Assembly (NCBI GenBank): GCA_019416455.1
Contig: DXXG01000007.1
Span: 186,001-250,000 of the forward strand
Length of the DNA: 64,000 bases
DNA from: Clostridiales bacterium
GTDB taxonomy: Bacteria > Bacillota > Clostridia > Oscillospirales > Acutalibacteraceae
Direction: 5' to 3'
Shown: in pieces, positions 7,727 to 16,494 of the stretch
How the letters are laid out: each line of letters starts with the position of its first letter
Numbering within the stretch: position 1 is the stretch's first letter
The notes under the pieces: generated by a model
What the model was told of the DNA's origin: nothing
The model's database searches: none
Seen by the model: only the letters and a program-made list of their open reading frames with translations
Translations under genes and position numbers: made by a program

Positions 7727-9895
7727 TTACCGGCTCACTGCGCTGACGGAACGGACTGTCAGGCGCTGGCCGTCATACTGGTTCTTCCGGAACAGCAGGA
7801 AGAGGATGACCGCGATAGCTATCAAAGCCACCACTGTGCCGATCCCGAATCCGCCGCCCAGGAACAGGGAGCCGATCTGGTAGACGATCAGAGAGACCAC
7901 ATAGGCCAAACCGCACATGTAGCCGATAGCACCCAGAGTCCACTTCCAGTTGTTCATTTCACGCTTGATAGCGCCCATGGCCGCGAAACAAGGCGCGCAC
8001 AGCAGGTTGAAGATCATGAAACTGTAAGCCATCAAGGGAGTGTAGTGAGCAGCCACAGCGGCCCACAGGCCAGGATCATCCTCGCCCACTTCAGCGCCTA
8101 CATGGAACAGCACACCAAAGGTGTTGACCACGTTTTCTTTGGCGATCAGGCCAGTGACCACCGCCACGGTGGACTGCCAATCTCCAAATCCCAGAGGGGC
8201 GAAGATGACGCAGATAGCGCTGCCGATGGCGGCAAGCAAAGAAGAATTATTGTCCTCCACCATAGTGAAAGCGCCGTCCACAAAGCCAAAGCCCTGGAGG
8301 AACCAGAGGATGATGGAAGAAGCCAGGATGATGGTGCCGGCCCGCTTGATGAAGGACCAACCCCGCTCCCAGGTAGCCCGGAGCACATTGACAGCGGCGG
8401 GCACATGGTAAGCAGGCAGCTCCATAACGAAGGGAGCGGGGTCACCGGCGAACATTTTGGTCTTTTTCAGGATGATACCGGACACGATGATGGCAGCGAT
8501 GCCGATGAAATAAGCAGACACAGCCACCAGCCCGGACCCGCCGAACAGAGCTCCGGCGAACAAGCCCACGATGGGCATCTTGGCGCCGCAGGGCACGAAG
8601 GTGGTGGTCATGACGGTCATGCGGCGGTCACGCTCGTTCTCGATGGTGCGGGACGCCATGACGCCAGGCACACCGCAGCCGGAACCGATGAGCATAGGGA
8701 TAAAGCTCTTGCCGGAGAGACCGAACTTCCGGAAGATCCGGTCCATAATGAACGCCACACGGGCCATGTAGCCGATATCCTCCAGGATGGACAGCATCAA
8801 AAACAGCACCAGCATCTGAGGGACGAAGCCCAGCACCGCGCCAACACCAGCTACGATGCCGTCGGCCACCAGCCCGGTGAGCCAGTCGGCTGTACCCCAG
8901 CTTTCCAGCAGGCTGCGGGAGCCTTCTGTCAGCCAGGCGCCGCCCAACACGTCGTTGGTCCAGTCGGTGAGGAAGGTGCCGAAGGGTCCCATGGCGATCC
9001 AATATACGACGAACATGGCCACCACGAAAATAGGCAGGGCCAGGATCCGGTTGGTGACGATCCTGTCGATCTTATCGGAGGTGGACAGGCTGTGGACTGC
9101 GGCTTTCTTCTTCACCGACTTCTCCACCACTTTGTTGATGTAGGCATAGCGCTGGTTGGTGATGATGCTCTCCGCGTCGTCGTCCAGCTCTTTTTCGCAG
9201 TCCTTTATGTGCAGCTCCAAATGTTCCTTCAAAGCGGGATCCAGGTTCAGTTCCTCCATCACCTTTTCGTCCCGCTCGAACACCTTGATAGCATACCACC
9301 GCAGGTAGCGGGGCTCCACCTTCCCGGAGATGGACTCTTCGATATGGGCGAGAGCATGTTCTACGCTGCCGGTGAACACATGGGGCAGCTCTTTGTCATC
9401 TTTGACGCCATTCGCCGCCAATACCGCCCGCTGAGCAGCTTCCATGCCGCCCTCATTTTTCAGTGCGCTCATCTCCACCACTTCACAGCCCAGAGCTTCG
9501 CCCAGCCGCTTCAGGTCGATCTTATCCCCGTTCTTCCGCACCAGGTCGATCATGTTCACGGCCACTACCACCGGAATGCCCAGCTCGATAAGCTGAGTGG
9601 TCAGGTACAGGTTCCGTTCGATGTTGGTACCGTCCACGATGTTCAAAATGGCATCGGGCTTCTCCCCCACCAGGTAGCTTCTGGCCACCACTTCTTCCAG
9701 GGTGTAAGGGGAAAGAGAATAGATGCCGGGCAGGTCCTGGATGACCACATCCTTGTTCCCTTTCAAGCGCCCTTCCTTCTTCTCCACCGTCACACCGGGC
9801 CAGTTGCCCACGTACTGATTGGAACCGGTCAGGGCATTGAACAGAGTGGTCTTGCCGCAGTTCGGGTTGCCCGCCAGCGCGATCTTACTAGTCAT
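7727..9895 (-). CDS. feoB: Ferrous iron transporter FeoB
   Basis: 722 aa. N-terminal G domain with G1 GNPNCGKTTLFN (residues 8-19), G3 DLPGIYSL and G4 NMID, followed by a helical spacer. The membrane part carries the two gate motifs, including GSGCGVPGVMASR, and a C-terminal NCAPC-like segment (LCAPCFAAMGA). It imports Fe2+ across the cytoplasmic membrane, with GTP hydrolysis for gating. Located behind two feoA genes and followed by the Cys-rich partner. Confidence 0.97.
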   Translation of the reverse strand: MTSKIALAGNPNCGKTTLFNALTGSNQYVGNWPGVTVEKKEGRLKGNKDVVIQDLPGIYSLSPYTLEEVVARSYLVGEKPDAILNIVDGTNIERNLYLTTQLIELGIPVVVAVNMIDLVRKNGDKIDLKRLGEALGCEVVEMSALKNEGGMEAAQRAVLAANGVKDDKELPHVFTGSVEHALAHIEESISGKVEPRYLRWYAIKVFERDEKVMEELNLDPALKEHLELHIKDCEKELDDDAESIITNQRYAYINKVVEKSVKKKAAVHSLSTSDKIDRIVTNRILALPIFVVAMFVVYWIAMGPFGTFLTDWTNDVLGGAWLTEGSRSLLESWGTADWLTGLVADGIVAGVGAVLGFVPQMLVLFLMLSILEDIGYMARVAFIMDRIFRKFGLSGKSFIPMLIGSGCGVPGVMASRTIENERDRRMTVMTTTFVPCGAKMPIVGLFAGALFGGSGLVAVSAYFIGIAAIIVSGIILKKTKMFAGDPAPFVMELPAYHVPAAVNVLRATWERGWSFIKRAGTIILASSIILWFLQGFGFVDGAFTMVEDNNSSLLAAIGSAICVIFAPLGFGDWQSTVAVVTGLIAKENVVNTFGVLFHVGAEVGEDDPGLWAAVAAHYTPLMAYSFMIFNLLCAPCFAAMGAIKREMNNWKWTLGAIGYMCGLAYVVSLIVYQIGSLFLGGGFGIGTVVALIAIAVILFLLFRKNQYDGQRLTVRSVSAVSR

Positions 9896-9915
9896 TGTCA
9901 GTCTCCCTTTCTTTT

Positions 9916-9932
9916 GTTAGAACAAGCTAACC
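9916..9932. promoter_or_regulatory. DtxR-like palindrome between feoA and feoB
   Basis: On the minus strand GGTTAGCTTGTTCTAAC, 20-40 nt before the feoB start. It resembles the palindromes upstream of the operon (14 of 18 positions shared with the one at 10445), so feoB may have an extra iron-responsive site inside the operon. Confidence 0.45.
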
Positions 9933-9960
9933 AACTCAGTCAAAAAAACGGTCTCCCGCT

Positions 9961-10182
9961 TCAAGCGATCTCGATCATTTCAGCGTCGGCCTTGCGCACA
10001 GAAAGCTCATAGCCCCGCACGTTCAGCTCCATAGGATCCCCCAGGGGAGCCACTTTCCGCACGTGGATCTCCACGCCTTTGGTGATGCCCATATCCATGA
10101 TCCGCCGCTTTGTGGCCCCTTCCCCATGAAGTTTGACCACCTTGACGGTATCTCCCACCTTTGCATCGCGCAGTGTTCTCAT
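9961..10182 (-). CDS. feoA: FeoA-domain protein (distal copy)
   Basis: 73 aa SH3-like protein of the FeoA family: TLRDAKVGDTVKVVKLHG, RRIMDMGITKGVEIHVRKVAPLGDP, then the ELSVRKADAEMI end. FeoA is a cytosolic helper of FeoB. Lies 65 nt before feoB and 25 nt after the other feoA. Strong GGAGAGGG upstream. Confidence 0.93.
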   Translation of the reverse strand: MRTLRDAKVGDTVKVVKLHGEGATKRRIMDMGITKGVEIHVRKVAPLGDPMELNVRGYELSVRKADAEMIEIA

Positions 10183-10207
10183 GTTCCCTCTCCTTTCTAA
10201 TACTGTG

Positions 10208-10420
10208 TCAGATCATAATACGATTGGCCATGTCCCGGTCCAAGGCGATACGGCTTTCCTTCACCTGGAGGATCAGGTTCCCGCCCAATTCACTCACCAC
10301 GGTGACTTTTCCGTCCACCACAAACCCAAGCTCAGCCAAATGCTGACGCACTTCATCTTTTCCGGTGATCTTCAACACGGTGAAGGTCTCACCTGCTTTC
10401 GCCATTGACAGTGGCATCAT
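10208..10420 (-). CDS. feoA: FeoA-domain protein (proximal copy)
   Basis: 70 aa, same fold as the neighbour: MAKAGETFTVLKITG, HLAELGFVVDGKVTVVSELGG, ESRIALDRDMANRIMI. Tandem FeoA proteins are common in Clostridia. First gene of the operon, with GGAGGAAG before the ATG-ATG start. The two copies differ enough to have distinct partners or roles. Confidence 0.93.
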   Translation of the reverse strand: MMPLSMAKAGETFTVLKITGKDEVRQHLAELGFVVDGKVTVVSELGGNLILQVKESRIALDRDMANRIMI

Positions 10421-10444
10421 AGAGACTTCCTCCTTGCTATTTTA

Positions 10445-10500
10445 GGTTAGATGTTTCTAACCCACTAGCCAAACGGAAGGGGTTAGAAGGTTCTAACCCC
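10445..10500. promoter_or_regulatory. Two palindromic operators upstream of feo
   Basis: GGTTAGA-TGTT-TCTAACC (10445-10462) and GGGGTTAGAA-GG-TTCTAACCCC (10479-10500, perfect 10-bp arms) lie 25-80 nt before the first feoA. Half-sites GGTTAG/CTAACC match the DtxR/IdeR/MntR family of iron or manganese repressors rather than Fur. Confidence 0.7.
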
Positions 10501-10568
10501 TTTGAACGTTTCTAAGTGTAATCTCTCTAAAAGCATTTGTCAAGGCATTTAGGGAAAATCAAGCAAAA

Positions 10569-10587
10569 AAGTTAGCTTAACCTAATT
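10569..10587. promoter_or_regulatory. DtxR/IdeR-type box upstream of feo
   Basis: AAGTTAGCTTAACCTAATT; the core matches 15 of 19 positions of the consensus TTAGGTTAGSCTAACCTAA. Located about 150 nt before feoA, on the far side of an AT-rich stretch that probably holds the promoter. Confidence 0.6.
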
Positions 10588-10626
10588 AGTTTTAACTATC
10601 TACCTTAGTTTGGTAGATTTTCCCTG

Positions 10627-10661
10627 AAAAAAGGGACCGCTTCCTTTTGGGAAACGGCCCC
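10627..10661 (-). terminator. Terminator of the MFS transporter gene
   Basis: Minus strand GGGGCCGTTTCC/GGAAGCGGTCCC hairpin followed by six T, 10 nt past the transporter stop. Confidence 0.85.
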
Positions 10662-10670
10662 TCAAGACGA

Positions 10671-11882
10671 TCATGTTTTATCTTGTTTCGCCAGCACGAC
10701 TTTGCACACCAATACAGACAAAATAAGGAACACCGGGAACACCACCGCGAACAGCAGACCCATTTTCAGTTCTCCACCCCACAGGCCGGAGACCATCCCC
10801 ACCAGCGTAGGACCGCCGGAACAGCCCAGGTCCCCAAAGAGCGCCAGCAACGCGAACATGGCCGTCCCTCCCTTGGGGCAGTACCGGGAAGCTACGCTAA
10901 AGGTGCCAGGCCACAGGATCCCCACGGAAAGCCCGCACAGACCGCAGCCCAGCAGCGCCAGCAGTGGGTTGGGAGATAGAGAGGCCAACAGATAGGCAGC
11001 CGCACACAGAACTCCGCTGATCAGCTCCGCGTTGAGCAGGTTCAGCTTATGGCCCAATTTGGCGTAAAGTACCCGGGTGAAGCCCATGAGCACAGCAAAG
11101 AAACAGGGTCCAGCCAAGTCGCCTATGGTCTTGGAGACCCCCAGTCCGCTTTCCGCGAAGGCGGAAGCCCACTGGCTCATGGAAAGCTCGCAAGCCCCAG
11201 CGGCGAACATCAAAGCGGCAAAGATCCAAAACAGCTTCATTGTGAACAGTTTCCCCATGGGCAGGCTTTCTCCCTCTTCCGTCAGGTGGGCAATGGGCAC
11301 CCTGGAAAAGAAGAAGGCGTTGGCCAAGGGCAGCAATGCCCACAGGAAAGTGAGGATCATCCAGCTCCCCTTGCCTGCTACTTGCAAGAACAGAGTGGAC
11401 AGCAGGATCACTCCCACAGAACCCCAGCAATAGAAGGAATGGAGCAGGCTCATGACAGAGGCTTTGTTCTCCGTGGGACACGCTTCCACGATCGGGCTGA
11501 CCAACACCTCGATGAGCCCACCACCGATGGCGTACAGCACCACCGCCCCCAGCAGACCAATGAAAGGATCTGGGGTCAGCCAGGGAAACAACCCCAGACC
11601 CAGCAGTCCCGCCGCAGCGAAAATGTGAGCCGCCACAATGCACGGCCGGTAGCCGATCTTGTCCACGAAACGGGCAGAGATCAAGTCTACGGACAGCTGG
11701 ACACAAAAGTTCACCGTCACAAGCAGGGTGATCTTCTCCAAGGGGATCTGGAACACGTCCTGGAAGATCAAAAACAACAAAGGCGACAAATTGTTTACAA
11801 TGGCCTGGGTGATATATCCCAAATAGCTGGCGTACTGGGTATGACGCCACCGTTTGGAACCGGCGGCCTCTTGAGCTGACAT
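10671..11882 (-). CDS. Major facilitator superfamily transporter
   Basis: 403 aa with about 12 hydrophobic segments in two halves. The loop between TM2 and TM3 reads ARFVDKIGYRPCI, the MFS motif A position. Resembles sugar-type (FucP-like) permeases found in Clostridia, but the substrate is unknown. It follows the lar genes after a terminator-like hairpin and a separate -10 box, so it probably has its own promoter and need not be a nickel or lactate carrier. Confidence 0.82.
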   Translation of the reverse strand: MSAQEAAGSKRWRHTQYASYLGYITQAIVNNLSPLLFLIFQDVFQIPLEKITLLVTVNFCVQLSVDLISARFVDKIGYRPCIVAAHIFAAAGLLGLGLFPWLTPDPFIGLLGAVVLYAIGGGLIEVLVSPIVEACPTENKASVMSLLHSFYCWGSVGVILLSTLFLQVAGKGSWMILTFLWALLPLANAFFFSRVPIAHLTEEGESLPMGKLFTMKLFWIFAALMFAAGACELSMSQWASAFAESGLGVSKTIGDLAGPCFFAVLMGFTRVLYAKLGHKLNLLNAELISGVLCAAAYLLASLSPNPLLALLGCGLCGLSVGILWPGTFSVASRYCPKGGTAMFALLALFGDLGCSGGPTLVGMVSGLWGGELKMGLLFAVVFPVFLILSVLVCKVVLAKQDKT

Positions 11883-11916
11883 ACAGCTCCCTCCTCCACA
11901 AAAGCATTACCGGTCT

Positions 11917-11955
11917 ATTATAGCAGAAGGGCCCCGCGGTGAACAGCGGGACCCT
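11917..11955 (-). terminator. Terminator after larC, merged with a promoter
   Basis: AGGGTCCCGC/GCGGGGCCCT stem on the minus strand (11928-11955). It lacks a clean U-run; instead TATAAT (11917-11922) follows, 17 nt from a TGTTCA in the loop. Terminator and MFS promoter seem to be superimposed. Confidence 0.5.
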
Positions 11956-11983
11956 GAAAAAACTTTCTATATAGATGGTGGAT

Positions 11984-13267
11984 TTACAGCAGATCCTTCA
12001 CTTGGTCCAAAGTCATGTTTTCCTGCCGGGCGATACGGGCCAGATCCTCATACTCCGGTTTCTCCCGGACCACGCCCCAGCCGGTGGACTCCTTCACCCG
12101 CACCGGGCCGTATTCCGTTTCCACCGTCCGCTGAGAACGGGAAAGTGTGTACCGGTTGCACAGCCGTTCCCTCACCCCCAAGGTGGTGGTGTGAGCAAAC
12201 AGCAGGGAGATCATCTTCTCCCGGTCCTCCTCCCGGCACATGCAGATGAGCATCACCCCGGGACGGTTTTTCTTCATGCCCACGGCAATGGTGGACACGT
12301 CCAGAGCGCCAGCTTCCCAGAGCCGCTCTTGGGCAAACCCAAGAGCCTCAGGGGTCATATCGTCCAGATTGCAGCACAGTTCCGCCACCGTCTCGCCAGT
12401 CTCTTGGGCCTCTCCCAGCATGGCCCGGACACAGTTGGCAGCCTCGAAATCCTTTTTCCCCATGCCGTAACCGATCTTCTCCACGCGCATCACGGGAGAG
12501 GGGCCGAACCCCTGGACAAAATGCTTCAGTAAAGCTGCTCCGGTGGGAGTGCACAACTCGCCTTGGACAGACCCACCATAGGTGGGCACCCCCTGAAGGA
12601 TATGGGCCGTGGCAGGCGCGGGCACAGGCAGGATGCCATGAGCGCACCGCACCTGGCCGCTTCCCACATGGACAGGAGAAGCCAGGATCTTCTGGGGCGC
12701 CAGGTCGTGGATCAGCCAGCACACTGCCACCACGTCGGTGACGGCGTCCAGAGTGCCCACTTCGTGGAAGTGGATCTCCTCCACCGGGCGGCCATGGGCA
12801 TGGCTCTCCGCCTGGGCGATCAGCTCATACACTGCCTGAGCGTCCTCACGCACCTGCTGGGTGATCTCCATATGGGAAAGAATGTGCCGGATATCTCCCA
12901 TCCCCGCGTGGTGATGATGGCCATGGCCGTGATCATGTTCATGGAGATGGTCATGATCGTGGTCATGAGAATGCTCGTGATCGTGGTGGTGATCGTGGTC
13001 GTGTTCGTGAGGATGGTCATGTTCATGGTGGTGATGATCGTGGGGATGGTCATGGCTTTCCTCCTCTTCCCCGTGGACCGTCACCGACACATGGGTGCCG
13101 GTGATACCGCATTTCACGGCAGGCTGGGCGGAAAATTCCACCCCAGGAATGTGCAGGTCGTTCATACGCTTCACAAACTCCTCCGGGTGGGGATGGAGTT
13201 CCAGCAGGGCCGCGGTGAGCATGTCCCCAGCAGCGCCCATATTGCATTCCAGATACAGTGTTTTCAC
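11984..13267 (-). CDS. larC: Nickel pincer cofactor nickel insertion protein LarC
   Basis: 427 aa, GTG start after AGGAGGATCCC. N-terminus LYLECNMGAAGDMLTAALLEL is the LarC signature. Inserts nickel into the pyridinium-dithiocarboxylate precursor to finish the NPN cofactor, using CTP. Residues 71-120 are a His/Asp/Glu insert with 29 His in 50 positions, probably a nickel store. In Lactiplantibacillus plantarum larC needs a programmed frameshift; here the whole protein is one continuous frame. It follows larB by 28 nt. Confidence 0.93.
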   Translation of the reverse strand: MKTLYLECNMGAAGDMLTAALLELHPHPEEFVKRMNDLHIPGVEFSAQPAVKCGITGTHVSVTVHGEEEESHDHPHDHHHHEHDHPHEHDHDHHHDHEHSHDHDHDHLHEHDHGHGHHHHAGMGDIRHILSHMEITQQVREDAQAVYELIAQAESHAHGRPVEEIHFHEVGTLDAVTDVVAVCWLIHDLAPQKILASPVHVGSGQVRCAHGILPVPAPATAHILQGVPTYGGSVQGELCTPTGAALLKHFVQGFGPSPVMRVEKIGYGMGKKDFEAANCVRAMLGEAQETGETVAELCCNLDDMTPEALGFAQERLWEAGALDVSTIAVGMKKNRPGVMLICMCREEDREKMISLLFAHTTTLGVRERLCNRYTLSRSQRTVETEYGPVRVKESTGWGVVREKPEYEDLARIARQENMTLDQVKDLL

Positions 13268-13295
13268 GTTGGGATCCTCCTTACAAGAAGCATTG

Positions 13296-14042
13296 TTACA
13301 GATGGTTTATCATGCTGGCCAAATACCCGGCGCCGAAACCGTTGTCGATATTCACCACGCTGACACCGCTGGCGCAGGAGTTGAGCATGGAAAGCAGCGC
13401 CGCCAAGCCCCCAAAGGCCGCTCCATATCCCACACTGGTGGGCACGGCAATCACAGGGCAGTCGGACAGGCCCCCGATGACGCTGGCCAAGGCCCCCTCC
13501 ATCCCGGCGATAGCGATGATGACCCGGGCGCTCATAATGTCCTCCAAGTGGGACAGAGTCCGGTGGAGGCCAGCCACGCCCACGTCATACAGGCGGGTGA
13601 CCTTGTTCCCCAGCACTTCCGCGGTAAGGGCCGCTTCTTCCGCTACCGGCATGTCACTGGTGCCGCCAGTAGCCACCACGATGGTCCCTTTCCCCGTGGC
13701 CGGGGGCATGTCCCCCACGATGCCAATACGTCCCATCTCATGATAGGTCAGAGGCAAGGTCTGGCCCACCAGGTCCGCGGCCTCCTGGGACATGCGGGTG
13801 ATAAGCACCGCCTTCTCCCCCGTTTCCCGCATGGAAGCGGCGATATCCCGGATCTGTTGGGGCGTTTTTCCCGCCCCGTAGATCACCTCCGCGGCGCCCT
13901 GGCGCACACCCCGGTGATTGTCCACCTTGGCGAATCCCAGCTCCCGGAAAGGCTCCATCTTCAAGGCCAGGACAGCCTCGTCCACTGAGCGTTTTCCCTG
14001 GGCCACTTGCTCTAACAGGGAACGTATTTCTTGCTGATCCAT
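13296..14042 (-). CDS. larB: Nickel pincer cofactor biosynthesis protein LarB
   Basis: 248 aa. The C-terminal half is PurE-like: VATGGTSDMPVAEEAAL, YDVGVAGLHR, IAIAGMEGALASVIGGL and PTSVGYGAAFGGLAALLSMLNSC (broken here by residue choice). LarB carboxylates and hydrolyses nicotinic acid adenine dinucleotide to give the first NPN intermediate. GAAGGAG precedes the ATG. Operon order is larE-larB-larC. Confidence 0.95.
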   Translation of the reverse strand: MDQQEIRSLLEQVAQGKRSVDEAVLALKMEPFRELGFAKVDNHRGVRQGAAEVIYGAGKTPQQIRDIAASMRETGEKAVLITRMSQEAADLVGQTLPLTYHEMGRIGIVGDMPPATGKGTIVVATGGTSDMPVAEEAALTAEVLGNKVTRLYDVGVAGLHRTLSHLEDIMSARVIIAIAGMEGALASVIGGLSDCPVIAVPTSVGYGAAFGGLAALLSMLNSCASGVSVVNIDNGFGAGYLASMINHL

Positions 14043-14084
14043 GGAAACTCCTTCTCTCTATGACTTTATAACGTTCAGGTCGTT

Positions 14085-14828
14085 TTATCGCTCCTTCAAG
14101 TCCAAAAGGACCGTGCCGAACCAGGGAGCCAAAGCGGTCAAAAGTTCTTCCCGGCGCTCCACTGCTTTAAAAAGCTGATCCTCCGGAAGCTGGAGCCTGG
14201 CATTCCCGTGGAACACACGCACCCGCAGGTCGGAGAACCCCAGACGGAACAAAGCATCCTCCGCTCCTTCCACTTTCTGGAGGATCTCCTCCCGGATGGT
14301 CTCCCCAGTGGGCACCCGGGTAGCAAGGCAGGCATAGGCCGGCTTATTCCAGGTGAACAGTCCCGCCTCCTTGGAGAGCCTGCGGACTTCCGCCTTGGTG
14401 ATGCCGCATTCCCGCAGGGGGGAACGGACGGAAAGCTCGCCCAGTGCCCGCATGCCGGGCCGGTCTCCCGCGTCGTCGGAGGCGTTGGTGCCGTCCATCA
14501 GCACGGTGTAGCCGTCGAACAAAGCCTGCTCCCGCAGCCGCCCAAACAGGGCTCGCTTACAGTAGTAGCACCGGTCCGGACCATTCTCTGCCACATGGGG
14601 CACAGTCAGCACGTCCAATTCCAACACTGTCAGCTCCACCCCCAGCTGGTCGCAGAGCCGCCGGGCGTCCTCCAGCTCAAAGGCAGGCTGAAACTGGGTT
14701 TTCACAAAATAAGGTTTCACCTGAGCTTTGCAGGCAGTGGCCGCATACAACAGGTAAGCGGAATCCACTCCTCCGGAAAAGCCCAAGGCCACCTTGGGAC
14801 ATTCTTTAAAAAACGCTTGCAGGTCCAT
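14085..14828 (-). CDS. larE: ATP-dependent sulfur transferase LarE
   Basis: 247 aa. PP-loop ATPase motif SGGVDS at residues 18-23. Cys167, in YACLATRVPTGE, occupies the position of the sacrificial Cys of L. plantarum LarE (Cys176). A CYYC pair is at residues 87-90. The protein turns the LarB product into the dithioacid by giving up sulfur. First gene of the lar operon; GAGGGAG upstream. Confidence 0.95.
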   Translation of the reverse strand: MDLQAFFKECPKVALGFSGGVDSAYLLYAATACKAQVKPYFVKTQFQPAFELEDARRLCDQLGVELTVLELDVLTVPHVAENGPDRCYYCKRALFGRLREQALFDGYTVLMDGTNASDDAGDRPGMRALGELSVRSPLRECGITKAEVRRLSKEAGLFTWNKPAYACLATRVPTGETIREEILQKVEGAEDALFRLGFSDLRVRVFHGNARLQLPEDQLFKAVERREELLTALAPWFGTVLLDLKER

Positions 14829-15110
14829 CTTTCTCCCTCATTGAAACAAAAGGAAACAAACCCGGCACGCTGCGGCGCGCCCGATCTGCTTCCTGCGATC
14901 TTTTCATCAGATTCTATTGTGTAAGTCATCCGTTCTTTTGCCCTTCAGGGCGACAACTTCCTTCCTGGAAGTCCCTTACAGTTTACAGGAGAAACTCCCT
15001 CACGTCAAGGGGAGAAATTCTCAGCACCTCCAGCGCCCTCAGCCTTTCCCTCACCTACAATGCTTTCCAGGGAGGAACACCTCACCCTTTTGGAAAGGAG
15101 GTGCGCATCT
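14829..15110. other. Intergenic control region between larE and the lysozyme gene
   Basis: 282 nt between divergent genes. I see only short hairpins (for example GCCCTTCAGGGC near 14940) and no NiCo riboswitch consensus or clear -35/-10 pair. Confidence 0.5.
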
Positions 15111-15932
15111 ATGACAAAAGGCGTGGACATTTCCGAGATGAACGGCAGCGTGGACTTCGCCGCCCTGAAAAAGGCCGGAGTGGAGTTCGTCATCATCCGC
15201 TGCGGGTTCGGCTCGGATTACACCGACCAAGACGACAAGCGTTTCGAGGAAAACGTCCGAAAAGCGGAAGCCGCCAGGATGCCCTGGGGAACTTACCTCT
15301 ACTCCTACGCAGTCACCACCACCATGGCCCAAAGCGAGGCACGTCACACTCTTCGGCTGCTGAAAGGCCGAAAGCCCCTGTACGGCGTGTGGTACGACGT
15401 GGAGGACAGCTCTCAAGCCGGGGCGGATCTGGTCTCCCTCTGCGAGACCTACTGCTCCGCTCTGGAAAAGGCTGGGCTCTACTGCGGCATTTACTCCATG
15501 CTGTCCTGGCTCAATGGGAAACTGAACGGCTCCCGCCTGGACAGGTACGACAAATGGGTGGCCCAGTGGTCCAGCTCCTGTGACTACAAAAAGCCCTACG
15601 GCATGTGGCAGTACACCGACAGCTGGACCATCGGCGGGAAAGCCTTTGACGGCAACTACGCTTACAAAGACTATCCCAGCCTGACAGATCCCAAGGAAAA
15701 GGAGGAAGATGAAATGACAGAAGCTGAAGTAAAAACCGTCGTGGAAAAGGCCATCGAGGACTACTTCGCTGGTCTTGAGAAAAAGACCGTGTCCGATTGG
15801 GCTCAGGAGGCAGTGGAATTCGTCCAGAGCCAAGGGCTGATGAACGGGGACACCGACGGAAATTTCCGTCCTCAAAGCCCCATCACTCGTCAGGAGGCGG
15901 CAGCGGTGCTGAAAAACGTCCTTCAAAAATAA
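15111..15932 (+). CDS. GH25 lysozyme-like glycosidase with one C-terminal SLH-type motif
   Basis: 273 aa from the ATG after AAAGGAGG. Residues 1-190 are a GH25 muramidase: KGVDISEMNGSVDF, FVIIRCGFG, WGTYLYSYA, YGVWYDVED (catalytic Asp/Glu) and MWQYTDSW. After a Lys/Glu-rich linker, about residues 225-273 form a single S-layer homology motif (VSDWAQEAVEFVQSQGLMNG, then FRPQSPITRQEAAAVL). No signal peptide is visible, as in phage-type endolysins. It could be a stray lysis gene or an exported wall hydrolase; no phage genes surround it. Confidence 0.85.
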   Translation: MTKGVDISEMNGSVDFAALKKAGVEFVIIRCGFGSDYTDQDDKRFEENVRKAEAARMPWGTYLYSYAVTTTMAQSEARHTLRLLKGRKPLYGVWYDVEDSSQAGADLVSLCETYCSALEKAGLYCGIYSMLSWLNGKLNGSRLDRYDKWVAQWSSSCDYKKPYGMWQYTDSWTIGGKAFDGNYAYKDYPSLTDPKEKEEDEMTEAEVKTVVEKAIEDYFAGLEKKTVSDWAQEAVEFVQSQGLMNGDTDGNFRPQSPITRQEAAAVLKNVLQK

Positions 15933-15944
15933 GTGACCACATGG

Positions 15945-15970
15945 AAAAAGCCGGGAATTCCCGGCTTTTT
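15945..15970. terminator. Bidirectional terminator after the lysozyme gene
   Basis: AAAAAGCCGGGAATTCCCGGCTTTTT, a perfect palindrome between converging genes. Confidence 0.88.
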
Positions 15971-15998
15971 CTTTTTGCTTCACTGCTCTATAAACATG

Positions 15999-16490
15999 TT
16001 AAAAATGGGCCTCGAAATAGTAGAATCCTTCTCCGATCTCCCGGGTAAATCCGTGATTGTCCCCCTCCGCCTGCCAGGCGAAACCTCCATCTTGGGCGAT
16101 AAGCTCCGTTCCCACCCCCTGAAAGGCTCTGGGCCCATTGGGAGAATAGTAGAACCCATAATAGCTGGAAGAAGGCGTCAGTCCCCAGCCGTCACAGGTA
16201 AACTCCACGAACAGATCCTTCTGGTCCAGGCCGTTCTGCCCCACCACCTGGGCTTCCCGGATAAAGCTGGGCAGAGATCGATCCTCCGGCAGGGTGCCGC
16301 CTTCCAGGCACTCCTGTGAGAAGGACAAAAGTTCTTCCCGGTGAATGTCCACCTCCCGGGCGTACCGACGCTCCAAACTGCCGGGGATCAAAGGGGAGCC
16401 GAAATACTGCATCAGTCCGTACCCCCCGAGACAGACAACCAATACCCCAGCCAGAACGCACACAGGGATCAGGATCCGTTTCTTTTTCAT
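15999..16490 (-). CDS. Membrane-anchored protein of unknown function
   Basis: 163 aa. KKKR then a hydrophobic helix (residues 6-27) gives an N-terminal anchor; the rest looks extracytoplasmic. No Cys lipobox and no recognised domain. The start lies 4 nt past the stop of the TraX-like gene, so the two form an operon. Confidence 0.65.
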   Translation of the reverse strand: MKKKRILIPVCVLAGVLVVCLGGYGLMQYFGSPLIPGSLERRYAREVDIHREELLSFSQECLEGGTLPEDRSLPSFIREAQVVGQNGLDQKDLFVEFTCDGWGLTPSSSYYGFYYSPNGPRAFQGVGTELIAQDGGFAWQAEGDNHGFTREIGEGFYYFEAHF

Positions 16491-16494
16491 AGCT

